Below, piece by piece: positions 44,995 to 53,366 of a stretch of 64,000 nucleotides of DNA. The DNA is from Bacillota bacterium (GTDB lineage Bacteria > Bacillota > Clostridia > Oscillospirales > Ruminococcaceae). The DNA lies in assembly GCA_023418925.1 (NCBI GenBank), contig JAEZYS010000018.1, forward strand, positions 1-64,000, given 5' to 3'. The notes below the pieces were generated by a model. That model searched no databases and was not told where the DNA came from. It saw only the letters and a list, made by a program, of their open reading frames with translations. The translations under genes and the position numbers were made by a program. Position 1 is the first letter of the stretch, and every line of letters starts with the position of its first letter.

Positions 44995-45285
44995 ATGGAA
45001 GGTCAGTCTTACGAACAGACAATGTTAATAGCAAAGGCAATAGTTATGGCAGGTCAGGGAATCGGTGCAGGCCTAGCATTGATTGCAGGTATTGGTCCTG
45101 GTATCGGTGAAGGCTACGCAGTAGGTAAGGCAATTGAAACAATAGGCAGACAGCCTGAATCAAAAAGTGATGCACGTTCAACAATGTTTATCGGTTGTGC
45201 TATTGCTGAATCAACAGGTATCTACGGTCTTGTTATAGGTCTTATTCTTATATTTGTAAATCCGTTCCTCAAGTTCCTTGAATGA
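44995..45285 (+). CDS. atpE: ATP synthase F0 subunit c, Na+-type two-carboxylate motif
   Basis: The 96-residue hairpin of two helices joins at the polar loop RQPE (52-55). Helix 2 carries the ion-binding Glu72 with Ser73, Thr74 and Tyr77 (AESTGIYG), the residues that bind Na+ in Ilyobacter tartaricus. Helix 1 has Glu39 (GPGIGEGY) where Ilyobacter has Gln. Glu in both helices is the two-carboxylate arrangement described for Na+-driven rings of Fusobacterium. Na+ coupling is therefore predicted. GGAGG precedes the ATG. Confidence 0.96.
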   Translation: MEGQSYEQTMLIAKAIVMAGQGIGAGLALIAGIGPGIGEGYAVGKAIETIGRQPESKSDARSTMFIGCAIAESTGIYGLVIGLILIFVNPFLKFLE

Positions 45286-45332
45286 CAGGTACGGCATACT
45301 AAAATTTGCAGAATCAGGAGGCAAATACGTAT

Positions 45333-45836
45333 ATGGAAAACTTTCCATTCCTGTCGTTTGATGCGACAACCATTATCGGCGTATTGCTTAATACATTAAT
45401 TCTGTTTCTCGTTATCAAGCACTTTCTTTTTGATAAAGTCAATGCAGTTCTTGAAGATAGAAAAGCCAGCGTTGCAAAAACCTATGATGATGCTGACAAG
45501 GCGCTTGAAAGTGCCAAAAATCTTGAAACCGAGTATGCTGAGAAGATTTCAACTGCCAAAGAAGAATCTGCCGAAATTATCAAGAATGCCACCAAAAAAG
45601 CTCAGTCACGCTCTGATGAAATCATCACAGAGGCAAAGGATGAAGCTCATGGCATAATTGAAAAGGCAAATTCTGAAATAGAAAAGGAAAAGAAACGTGC
45701 CGTTAATCAGATTAAAGATGAAATTTCTGACATTGCTATGTCCATTGCCGAAAGGGTTGTTTCCAAAGAAATCAGCCCTAAGGATCATGAACGTATGATT
45801 GAAGATTTTATCGCAGAAATCGGTGATGATCAATGA
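45333..45836 (+). CDS. atpF: ATP synthase F0 subunit b
   Basis: The 167-residue peripheral stalk subunit has one N-terminal membrane helix (about 10-30) and a long charged Ala/Glu/Lys coiled coil (about 35-150). I start at the ATG 11 bases after AGGAGG; the frame extends upstream without a better site. The stop overlaps the atpH start (ATGA). Confidence 0.94.
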   Translation: MENFPFLSFDATTIIGVLLNTLILFLVIKHFLFDKVNAVLEDRKASVAKTYDDADKALESAKNLETEYAEKISTAKEESAEIIKNATKKAQSRSDEIITEAKDEAHGIIEKANSEIEKEKKRAVNQIKDEISDIAMSIAERVVSKEISPKDHERMIEDFIAEIGDDQ

Positions 45837-46375
45837 CAGGTTCAATAGAAAAAATTTATTCAGATGCACTGTTTGAAATTGCAGAAGAAGATAATTCCGC
45901 AAAAAATCTGCTTGATGAGCTTAACAGCCTATCAGACATTTTTAAAGATAATCCCGAGTTTTCCAAGCTGCTTTCCGCTCCGACGGTAAGCATGAATGAC
46001 AAGATCAGTGTTGTCAAAGACGTTTTCGGCGGAAAGATTTCAGAAACTGCATTGAATTTTATCTGTGTTCTAACAGATAAAAACAGAGCTTCATATCTGC
46101 CTAAGATTGCAGACTCTTTCAAAAAGCTTTACAACGAAAAAAACAATATCGTAGAAATAAAGGTTACTACCTGTGTTCCGCTTACTGCTGCACTCAGGGA
46201 TAAACTTAAAGCAAAGCTTGAATCTGTTTATAACAAAACAGTCATCATGAAGGAATTTGTTGATGAGAAGCTTATCGGCGGTATTGTAATCAATTACGGA
46301 AATACCATGATTGACGGATCAGTAAAGTCAAAGCTTGAAAGAATGCAGAAGCAGATCAGGGATTTGATTGCCTGA
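45833..46375 (+). CDS. atpH: ATP synthase F1 subunit delta
   Basis: The 180-residue stalk subunit links b to the top of the alpha3-beta3 head. The N-terminal helical bundle (YSDALFEIAEEDN) and the conserved end VDEKLIGGIVINYGNTMIDGSVKSKLERM are typical. Its start overlaps the atpF stop by 4 bases, so translation is coupled. Confidence 0.95.
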   Translation: MTGSIEKIYSDALFEIAEEDNSAKNLLDELNSLSDIFKDNPEFSKLLSAPTVSMNDKISVVKDVFGGKISETALNFICVLTDKNRASYLPKIADSFKKLYNEKNNIVEIKVTTCVPLTAALRDKLKAKLESVYNKTVIMKEFVDEKLIGGIVINYGNTMIDGSVKSKLERMQKQIRDLIA

Positions 46376-46437
46376 CTGAATTTTCAGCAAAGCAATCAGC
46401 CCGTTATCGCAGTATTAACAAGAAAGCTGGTGTAAAA

Positions 46438-47955
46438 ATGGATTTGCGCCCGGATGAAATAACTGGCATAATAAAACAGCAGATCAAGAACTTTAGTTCA
46501 AAAATCGAGCTTACCGATATTGGTACCGTTGTTACAGTCGGTGACGGTATTGCCCGTATTCATGGACTTGAGAAGTGTATGTCGGGCGAGCTGCTTGAAT
46601 TTGACGGCGGCGTTTATGCTATGGCGCTCAACCTCGAACAGGATTTTGTCGGAGCTGTTCTTCTTGGCTCAGACGCAAATATCAAAGAGGGCGACACCGT
46701 AAAAAGAACAGGAAAGATTGTTTCTGTTCCTGTCGGAGAGGAACTGATGGGAAGAGTAGTAAACTCTCTCGGTCAGCCAATTGACGGCAAAGGTGCTATC
46801 CTTACTAAAGAAACAAGACCTATCGAACAGATTGCTCCAGGTATCATCACCAGAAAGTCCGTTCATAAGCCATTGCAGACAGGTATTAAATCAATCGACT
46901 CAATGATTCCAATCGGACGCGGTCAGCGTGAACTTATCATTGGTGACCGTCAGACAGGTAAAACTGCTATCGCTCTTGATACTATTATCAACCAGCGTGG
47001 CAAGGATGTTATCTGTATTTACATTGCTATCGGTCAGAAACGTTCTACCGTTGCAAACGTTGTTGACACACTTGAAAAGAACGGCGCAATGGCATACACA
47101 ATTGTTGTATCCTCATCTGCTTCCGAGCTTGCTCCTTTGCAGTATATTGCTCCTTATTCAGGATGTGCAATGGGCGAATACTTCCTCCATCAGGGAAAAG
47201 ATGTTCTCTGTGTTTATGATGACCTTTCAAAGCATGCTGTTGCTTACCGTGCACTGTCATTGCTCCTTAAAAGATCACCGGGACGTGAGGCTTATCCTGG
47301 AGACGTATTCTATCTACATTCCCGTCTTCTCGAACGTGCATGCAGCCTGAACGAAGATTACGGCGGCGGTTCACTTACTGCCCTCCCTATTATTGAAACA
47401 CAGGCAGGCGACGTTGCTGCATATATTCCTACAAACGTTATATCTATTACCGACGGTCAGATATTCCTTGAAACAGACCTCTTCAACTCTGGTATAAGAC
47501 CTGCTGTCAACCCTGGTATCTCCGTATCCCGTGTTGGTGGTGCGGCTCAGATCAAGGCAATGAAGAAGGTTTCGGGATCACTCAAGCTGACATATTCACA
47601 GTATAGAGAACTCCAGGCATTCTCCCAGTTCGGTTCAGACCTTGATAAGGATACAAAGGAAAGACTTGCACTCGGCGAACGTGTTGTTGAGGTTCTCAAA
47701 CAGGGAAGAAATTCTCCTATCACTGTTGAAAATCAGGTAATCATTATTTATGCTGTTACTCATAATTATCTGAAAGATATTCCTATAAACCAGATTTCTG
47801 AATTTGAACATGAGCTTTTTGAATATATAGGCAATTCATATCCTGATATTATCAGCTCTATCAAGGAAACAAAGGATCTTACTAAGGAAAATGAAGAAGC
47901 TCTCAAGGAGGCTCTTTCTGCATTCGTAAAGAAATTTCTTGCTGAAAGATCATGA
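46438..47955 (+). CDS. atpA: ATP synthase F1 subunit alpha
   Basis: The 505-residue non-catalytic nucleotide-binding subunit has Walker A GDRQTGKT at 169-176. The F1 signature region near PAVNPGISVSRVGGAAQ and the Arg finger are in the same block. A C-terminal helical domain ends at FLAERS. The length is standard. Confidence 0.98.
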   Translation: MDLRPDEITGIIKQQIKNFSSKIELTDIGTVVTVGDGIARIHGLEKCMSGELLEFDGGVYAMALNLEQDFVGAVLLGSDANIKEGDTVKRTGKIVSVPVGEELMGRVVNSLGQPIDGKGAILTKETRPIEQIAPGIITRKSVHKPLQTGIKSIDSMIPIGRGQRELIIGDRQTGKTAIALDTIINQRGKDVICIYIAIGQKRSTVANVVDTLEKNGAMAYTIVVSSSASELAPLQYIAPYSGCAMGEYFLHQGKDVLCVYDDLSKHAVAYRALSLLLKRSPGREAYPGDVFYLHSRLLERACSLNEDYGGGSLTALPIIETQAGDVAAYIPTNVISITDGQIFLETDLFNSGIRPAVNPGISVSRVGGAAQIKAMKKVSGSLKLTYSQYRELQAFSQFGSDLDKDTKERLALGERVVEVLKQGRNSPITVENQVIIIYAVTHNYLKDIPINQISEFEHELFEYIGNSYPDIISSIKETKDLTKENEEALKEALSAFVKKFLAERS

Positions 47956-47970
47956 AAGGGAGTGTGCTGA

Positions 47971-48837
47971 TTGGCTTCAGGAAATATGAAGGACATAAAG
48001 AGGCGTATCAAGAGCGTTGAGTCTACAATGCAGATTACCAAAGCTATGGAACTCGTTGCATCCTCAAAGCTCAGAAAAGCTAAGGAAAAAGCCGACAAAG
48101 CACGTCCTTACTTCAATGTCCTGTATGAAACAATGTGCAATATTCATGCCGAAAACAGGGACTTCCTTTCTCTTTTTACCCACAGCCGTGAGGTAAAAAC
48201 CGCTATGCTTGTAGTTATCGCAGGCGACAGAGGTCTTGCAGGGGGATTTAACTCTAACGTGCTGAAACTTGCTCAGGCAAGAATAAATGAGCTTGAAAAG
48301 ACAGGCAAGGTAAAAATTCTTGCAATCGGTAAAAAGTCCGCGGAATACTTTGAAAAGCGTGGCTATGATATGGCAGGCTCTTTCATAAACGTTGCGGAAA
48401 CTCTCAAAATCACTACTGCTACAAAAATTTCGGATAAAATTGTTCATCCCTATACTTCTGATGAAGTTGACAGAGTAGAACTTTTCTATACCGAGTATGT
48501 ATCTCCTCTTCTACAGCAGGCTGTAACACTTCCTATTCTTCCTGTTGAAATCAAGAGTGATGACATAAAATCTGCAAGGGAACTTCCTATTTATGAACCT
48601 TCCCCTGTTGCAGTATTTAACTCAATAGTTCCGCAGTATATTACAGGAATTATGTTTGGTGCAGTAGTTGACAGCTTTGCTTCCGAACAGGCTTCAAGAC
48701 GCTCTGCTATGGAAAATGCTTCTGACAATGCAAGTGAAATGATAAACAATCTCTCACTCGTTTATAACAGAGCAAGGCAGGCAAGCATTACTCAGGAGAT
48801 TACAGAAATTGTCAGCGGAGCTACTGCTCAGAACTGA
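47971..48837 (+). CDS. atpG: ATP synthase F1 subunit gamma
   Basis: The 288-residue rotor shaft has two long terminal helices: IKRRIKSVESTMQITKAMELVASSKLRKA at the N-terminus and the C-terminal NLSLVYNRARQASITQEITEIVSGA. They flank a Rossmann-like middle (AGDRGLAGGFNSNV). The start codon is TTG, with AAGGGAG nine bases upstream. Confidence 0.97.
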   Translation: MASGNMKDIKRRIKSVESTMQITKAMELVASSKLRKAKEKADKARPYFNVLYETMCNIHAENRDFLSLFTHSREVKTAMLVVIAGDRGLAGGFNSNVLKLAQARINELEKTGKVKILAIGKKSAEYFEKRGYDMAGSFINVAETLKITTATKISDKIVHPYTSDEVDRVELFYTEYVSPLLQQAVTLPILPVEIKSDDIKSARELPIYEPSPVAVFNSIVPQYITGIMFGAVVDSFASEQASRRSAMENASDNASEMINNLSLVYNRARQASITQEITEIVSGATAQN

Positions 48838-48917
48838 CATATTTTACGGAATGTATTATTATATTGTAGTTTTACGTTATGTTTTGTAAAACTATGAGAC
48901 AATGAGGTGATTTTAGA

Positions 48918-50318
48918 ATGCCGCAGAAAAATATCGGCACAGTTGTTCAGATTATCGGAGCCGTTGTCGACATCAGATTTGACACTGAACATATGCCGAA
49001 ACTGTTGAATGCGATTGAAATTAAATTTAATGATACCACCCTTGTCTGCGAAGTGGCTCAGCATATCGGTGACGACATTGTAAGATGTATTGCTATGTCC
49101 TCAACTGATGGCCTTGTCAGAGGCGTTGAAGCAGTTGACACAGGCAGTGCTATTACCGTTCCTGTAGGAAAGGAAACTCTCGGAAGAATCTTCAATCTTC
49201 TCGGTGAACCGGTTGATAATATGCCGGCACCTCCGATTGAAGAAAGGTGGCCTATCCACAGAGAAGCTCCTTCCTATGAAGAGCAGACAGCTTCAAATGA
49301 AGTACTCGAAACAGGTATCAAGGTTATCGACCTTATCTGTCCTTACCTGAAGGGTGGTAAAATCGGACTTTTCGGAGGCGCAGGTGTTGGTAAAACAGTT
49401 CTTATTCAGGAACTTATCAACAACGTTGCAACCCAGCACGGCGGTATTTCAGTATTCACAGGTGTTGGAGAAAGAACCCGTGAAGGCAATGACCTTTACA
49501 ACGATATGAAGGAATCAGGAGTTATTGATAAGACTGTTCTCGTTTACGGTCAGATGAATGAACCGCCTGGTGCAAGAATGAGAGTCGGTCTTTCAGGACT
49601 TACTATGGCTGAATATTTCAGAGATGTTCAAGGACAGGATGTTCTTCTCTTTATCGATAATATTTTCCGTTTCACACAGGCAGGCTCAGAAGTATCCGCG
49701 CTTCTCGGACGTATGCCGTCCGCAGTTGGATATCAGCCTACACTTGCTACTGAAATGGGTGCTTTGCAGGAACGTATTACATCTACAAACAAGGGCTCTA
49801 TTACATCAGTTCAGGCTGTTTATGTACCTGCCGATGACCTTACTGACCCGGCTCCTGCAACAACCTTTGCTCATCTTGATGCAAAGACAGTTCTTTCAAG
49901 AAACATTGCTTCACTCGGTATCTATCCTGCTGTTGACCCACTTGATTCTACATCAAGAATTCTGTCTCCTGAAATCGTAGGAACAGAACACTATGAAGTT
50001 GCAAGAGAAGTTCAGCATATTCTCCAGAGATATACCGAACTCCAGGATATCATTGCTATCATGGGTATGGATGAACTTTCTGATGAAGATAAGCTTACCG
50101 TTTCAAGAGCAAGAAAGATTCAGAGATTCCTTTCACAACCATTTACTGTTGCAGAACAGTTCACAGGTATGGAAGGTAAATATGTACCTCTAAAGGAAAC
50201 AATAAGAGGCTTCAAGGAAATTATTGAAGGTTTGCATGATGATCTTCCTGAATCTGCTTTCCTTTTCGTAGGAACAATTGAAGAAGCAATTGAAAAAGCT
50301 AAAAATAATGAGAATTAA
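48918..50318 (+). CDS. atpD: ATP synthase F1 subunit beta
   Basis: The 466-residue catalytic subunit has Walker A GGAGVGKT at 153-160. The catalytic Glu is in GVGERTREGNDLY, and Walker B is LLFIDNIFRF. The signature PAVDPLDSTSRIL is present. The length and order are standard. Confidence 0.98.
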   Translation: MPQKNIGTVVQIIGAVVDIRFDTEHMPKLLNAIEIKFNDTTLVCEVAQHIGDDIVRCIAMSSTDGLVRGVEAVDTGSAITVPVGKETLGRIFNLLGEPVDNMPAPPIEERWPIHREAPSYEEQTASNEVLETGIKVIDLICPYLKGGKIGLFGGAGVGKTVLIQELINNVATQHGGISVFTGVGERTREGNDLYNDMKESGVIDKTVLVYGQMNEPPGARMRVGLSGLTMAEYFRDVQGQDVLLFIDNIFRFTQAGSEVSALLGRMPSAVGYQPTLATEMGALQERITSTNKGSITSVQAVYVPADDLTDPAPATTFAHLDAKTVLSRNIASLGIYPAVDPLDSTSRILSPEIVGTEHYEVAREVQHILQRYTELQDIIAIMGMDELSDEDKLTVSRARKIQRFLSQPFTVAEQFTGMEGKYVPLKETIRGFKEIIEGLHDDLPESAFLFVGTIEEAIEKAKNNEN

Positions 50319-50333
50319 CGGGGGTGCAGAATA

Positions 50334-50750
50334 ATGGCATCACCATACAGGCTTAAAATAGTTACCCCTGAAAAAGTTTTTTTTGACGGTGAAACTACAC
50401 AGATTATAGTCCGAACCACCGAAGGTGATTTAGGTGTTCTTGCACATCATGCAAGCCTTGTAGCAAGCCTGCCATCAGGACCACTCAAGATTCTCGACGA
50501 GGACGGAAAGACATGGCGAATTGCTGCTTTGTCTGTCGGTCTGCTGAAAGTTGGCGGGAACACAGTAAACATACTTGCAAATGCCGTTGAATGGGCTGAT
50601 GAAATTGACATTGAATGGGCAAAACGTTCTGAAGCAAACGCTCGTGAACGTATGAATTCTAAGACTGATCAGCATGAGCTTGATATAGCTGAGCTTAAAC
50701 TGAAACGTGCGCTTAACCGTATTAATGTCTATAATATTGCTAATAAGTAA
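50334..50750 (+). CDS. atpC: ATP synthase F1 subunit epsilon
   Basis: The 138-residue subunit has an N-terminal beta sandwich (LKIVTPEKVFFDGETTQIIVRTTEGDLGVLAHHASLV) and a C-terminal helical hairpin ending in LKRALNRINVYN. It is the last gene of the operon and is followed by a terminator. Confidence 0.95.
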   Translation: MASPYRLKIVTPEKVFFDGETTQIIVRTTEGDLGVLAHHASLVASLPSGPLKILDEDGKTWRIAALSVGLLKVGGNTVNILANAVEWADEIDIEWAKRSEANARERMNSKTDQHELDIAELKLKRALNRINVYNIANK

Positions 50751-50753
50751 AAT

Positions 50754-50785
50754 AAAGGCTGTCATACTTTTGTATGGCAGCCTTT
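50754..50785. terminator. atp operon terminator
   Basis: AAAGGCTG-t-CATAC/GTATG-g-CAGCCTTT stem with a 4-base loop, 4 bases after the atpC stop. T-rich ends on both strands suggest it also stops the minus-strand HD-GYP transcript. Confidence 0.85.
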
Positions 50786-50924
50786 ATTAAATTTCTGTCA
50801 GTCTGATAACTCTGTTATGGAAACGCTACATTCATTTTTATGGCTATGCTTTATATTTGACATATGAAAGACGGACCTACTTAAGCATTGCATCCGTAAA
50901 TCCGTCATAAAACTACTATTAATT

Positions 50925-51533
50925 TCAAGCTGAATAAATACTTTCTGCAATATACCAGTTTTTAAGCATTGTTTCTGCAATAACCGGATCATACATAAGA
51001 CCAATATTCTTCTTTATTTCATCTTTACATTCATCAAGAGACAATGCCTTTCTGTATGCCCTGTCAGATACCATTGCATCAATAGAATCGCATACTGCAA
51101 TAATTCTTGAACCGAGAGGTATTTCATCACCCTTGACTCCATCAGGATAACCTTTTCCGTCATAACGCTCATGATGATGAAGAATTATCTGGCGTATACT
51201 TTCATAAAAATCAGACTTGGAGAGGATTTCTGCACCTATGCAAGGGTGCTTTTTCATTTGACACCACTCATCGTCAGAGAGTTTATCAGGTTTGAAAAGA
51301 ACTGAATCGGATATTCCGATTTTTCCGATATCATGAAGATTAGCAGCAAGATTAATCTGTATTGCCATATCCTGAGTTAATTGTAATACCCCGCAAAGAA
51401 GACATGACAATTGAGTTACTCTCCTTGAATGATCACCCGTAAGCGGGTCTCTTACATTCAGGGCCCAGGAGATACATTCAGCAAACTGATGGTTCATAAA
51501 GTTGTCAAGACTCTGTTTAACTTCAATATCCAT
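50925..51533 (-). CDS. HD-GYP domain phosphohydrolase
   Basis: The 202-residue protein is essentially one HD-GYP domain. It has HSRR (35-38), HDIGK (67-71), HPCIGAEIL, HHHERYDGKGYP (119-130) and DSIDAMVSDRAYR. These are the metal and GYP residues of cyclic di-GMP phosphodiesterases. No sensor or receiver domain is attached. The start is set by GGAGG five bases before the ATG. It stands alone between the atp operon and tRNA-Arg. Confidence 0.85.
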   Translation of the reverse strand: MDIEVKQSLDNFMNHQFAECISWALNVRDPLTGDHSRRVTQLSCLLCGVLQLTQDMAIQINLAANLHDIGKIGISDSVLFKPDKLSDDEWCQMKKHPCIGAEILSKSDFYESIRQIILHHHERYDGKGYPDGVKGDEIPLGSRIIAVCDSIDAMVSDRAYRKALSLDECKDEIKKNIGLMYDPVIAETMLKNWYIAESIYSA

Positions 51534-51828
51534 ACGACCCTCCAAAATATTATACCCATCAAAACGTCATAAAAAATTGTGTTCAAAAGAATACCCTTCA
51601 TTTATCAGATTATAACATATATTTATGAATAATTTGTAGAAAAATCCCTGCACTTTGTTAATGTACTAACAATTTATATCGCAGAATATGTATAATTTTA
51701 TGCATATTTTTTTATAGAATTTTTGTAGTTTTTATTAAGTTAAGCAATATATGGAATATTATAAAATTATATATTTACAGATTTTAAGTTTATTATTGCT
51801 ACCATAAATATTAAAAGTTTAAATAAAA

Positions 51829-51860
51829 AAGGCATTGTTCAGAAAATCGAACAATGCCTT
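51829..51860 (-). terminator. tRNA-Arg terminator
   Basis: AAGGCATTGTTC/GAACAATGCCTT perfect 12-bp stem with T6 on the minus strand, 10 bases after the tRNA. The rest of 51534-51828 is AT-rich with no visible gene. Confidence 0.9.
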
Positions 51861-51870
51861 AATCTATCTA

Positions 51871-51947
51871 TGGCGTTCCCGAGGTGATTCGAACACCCGA
51901 CCTGCCGCTTAGGAGGCGGCCGCTCTATCCTGCTGAGCTACGGAAAC
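51871..51947 (-). tRNA. tRNA-Arg (CCT)
   Basis: The 77-base tRNA has encoded CCA. Acceptor GTTTCCG/CGGGAAC, D arm GCTC-AGCAGGATA-GAGC, anticodon stem GCCGC/GCGGC with loop CTCCTAA (anticodon CCT), and T loop GGTGTTCGAATCACC. Confidence 0.95.
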
Positions 51948-52008
51948 AATTCTGCATGTGCATAAAAAATAGACTGATATAGCTTTTATTTGTGGACACA
52001 ATATTTTT

Positions 52009-52037
52009 ATTATATACAATTAGAAATTATATCACAA
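52009..52037 (-). promoter_or_regulatory. tRNA-Arg promoter
   Basis: TTGTGA and TATAAT on the minus strand with a 17-base spacer, about 60 bases before the tRNA. Confidence 0.7.
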
Positions 52038-52077
52038 AAACTCTGCTTTCGCAATAGTATTTTTATAAAATATTTTC

Positions 52078-52106
52078 TTGTAAATTAGTACAATTTCTGA
52101 TATAAT
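52078..52106 (+). promoter_or_regulatory. ilvE promoter
   Basis: TTGTAA and TATAAT with a 17-base spacer, about 55 bases before the start. The leader is too short for a T-box. Confidence 0.8.
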
Positions 52107-52159
52107 ATTATTATATTTTTTTGTAGACTATAAATTTTTATATGAAAGGACTAATTATT

Positions 52160-53248
52160 ATGATGGAAATAAAAGTAGTAAAAACTACTACTCCGAAGCA
52201 GAAACCACTTGATGAGACAAAACTTGGATTCGGTAAAATCTTTACTGACCATATGTTCCTTATGAACTATGATGAGGGACAGGGCTGGCATGATGCAAGA
52301 ATTGTTCCTTACGGTCCTATACCTCTTGATCCTGCTGCAATGGTTCTTCACTACGGTCAGGCTGACTTTGAAGGCTTGAAGGCCTACAGAACTGCTGACG
52401 GTAAGATTCAGCTTTTCCGCCCTGATCAGAATATGGCAAGGCTTAACGTTTCAAATGATCGTCTCTGTATTCCACAGATTGACGAGGCTTTCTGCGTTGA
52501 AGCTGTAAAGAGGCTTGTAAGCATTGATAAGGAATGGGTACCAACAGCTGAAGGAACATCACTTTACATCAGACCATTTATTTTTGCAGCTGATCCTATG
52601 GTTGGAGTTCATCCTGCAAAGCACCTCATTTTCTGTATCATCCTCTCACCAGTAGGGGCTTATTATGCAAACGGTCTTGCTCCTGTTAAGATTTATGTTG
52701 AACAGAATTATGTTCGTGCAGTAACAGGCGGAACAGGCTTTACAAAGGCTGCTGCTAACTATGCTATTTCACTTAAGGCACAGGCTGATGCTGAACTTGA
52801 AGGATATTCACAGGTTCTTTGGCTTGATGGTGTAAATCGTAAGTACATCGAAGAAGTAGGCGCTATGAACGTATTCTTTGTTGTAGACGGCGAAGTTATC
52901 ACTCCAAGCCTTGACAGAAAATCAATCCTCAGCGGTATCACAAGGAAGTCATGTATTGAACTTCTCAGGTCATTAGGCTATAAGGTTACAGAACGTGACA
53001 TTGAAATTAATGAACTCACAAAGGCATATGATGAAGGCAAGTTTGATGAAGCTTTCGGTACAGGTACTGCTGCTGTTATCTCACCAATTGGTGAACTCAA
53101 GTACGGTGACAAGGTTATGTCAATCAACAACGGTAACATCGGATCAATCTCACAAAAACTTTACGATACACTCACAGGTATTCAGTGGGGCAGAATTGAA
53201 GATAAGTTCGACTGGACTACACCTGTTGAAGGATGCTGCTGCAAGTAA
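52160..53248 (+). CDS. ilvE: Branched-chain amino acid aminotransferase
   Basis: The 362-residue class IV PLP enzyme interconverts Val, Leu and Ile with their keto acids. The PLP Lys is in GGTGFTKAAANYA, and VGAMNVFFV and GTGTAAVISPIG bind the cofactor phosphate. Length and sequence match the longer (BCAT II-like) group. I choose the ATG nine bases after AAAGGA; a 5-prime ATG would place that site inside the coding frame. A terminator follows and it is monocistronic. Confidence 0.94.
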   Translation: MMEIKVVKTTTPKQKPLDETKLGFGKIFTDHMFLMNYDEGQGWHDARIVPYGPIPLDPAAMVLHYGQADFEGLKAYRTADGKIQLFRPDQNMARLNVSNDRLCIPQIDEAFCVEAVKRLVSIDKEWVPTAEGTSLYIRPFIFAADPMVGVHPAKHLIFCIILSPVGAYYANGLAPVKIYVEQNYVRAVTGGTGFTKAAANYAISLKAQADAELEGYSQVLWLDGVNRKYIEEVGAMNVFFVVDGEVITPSLDRKSILSGITRKSCIELLRSLGYKVTERDIEINELTKAYDEGKFDEAFGTGTAAVISPIGELKYGDKVMSINNGNIGSISQKLYDTLTGIQWGRIEDKFDWTTPVEGCCCK

Positions 53249-53261
53249 TTTAACATTTCAG

Positions 53262-53293
53262 ACGGCAGGGCTTTTACCCTGCCGTTTTGTTTT
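53262..53293 (+). terminator. ilvE terminator
   Basis: ACGGCAGGG/CCCTGCCGT perfect 9-bp stem, 6-base loop, then TTTGTTTTT. Confidence 0.93.
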
Positions 53294-53301
53294 TAAAAAT
53301 G

Positions 53302-53330
53302 TTGATATCATCAATTTAATGTGGTATAAT
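53302..53330 (+). promoter_or_regulatory. purB promoter
   Basis: TTGATA and TATAAT with a 17-base spacer, 36 bases before the start. Confidence 0.8.
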
Positions 53331-53366
53331 GTCAAAGAAAATCAGATTTAATAAGGAGTTTTGAAA

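Noticed and set aside
52038..52159. T-box riboswitch before ilvE
   Set aside because: The leader from the promoter to the start is only about 55 bases, with no T-box sequence or terminator.
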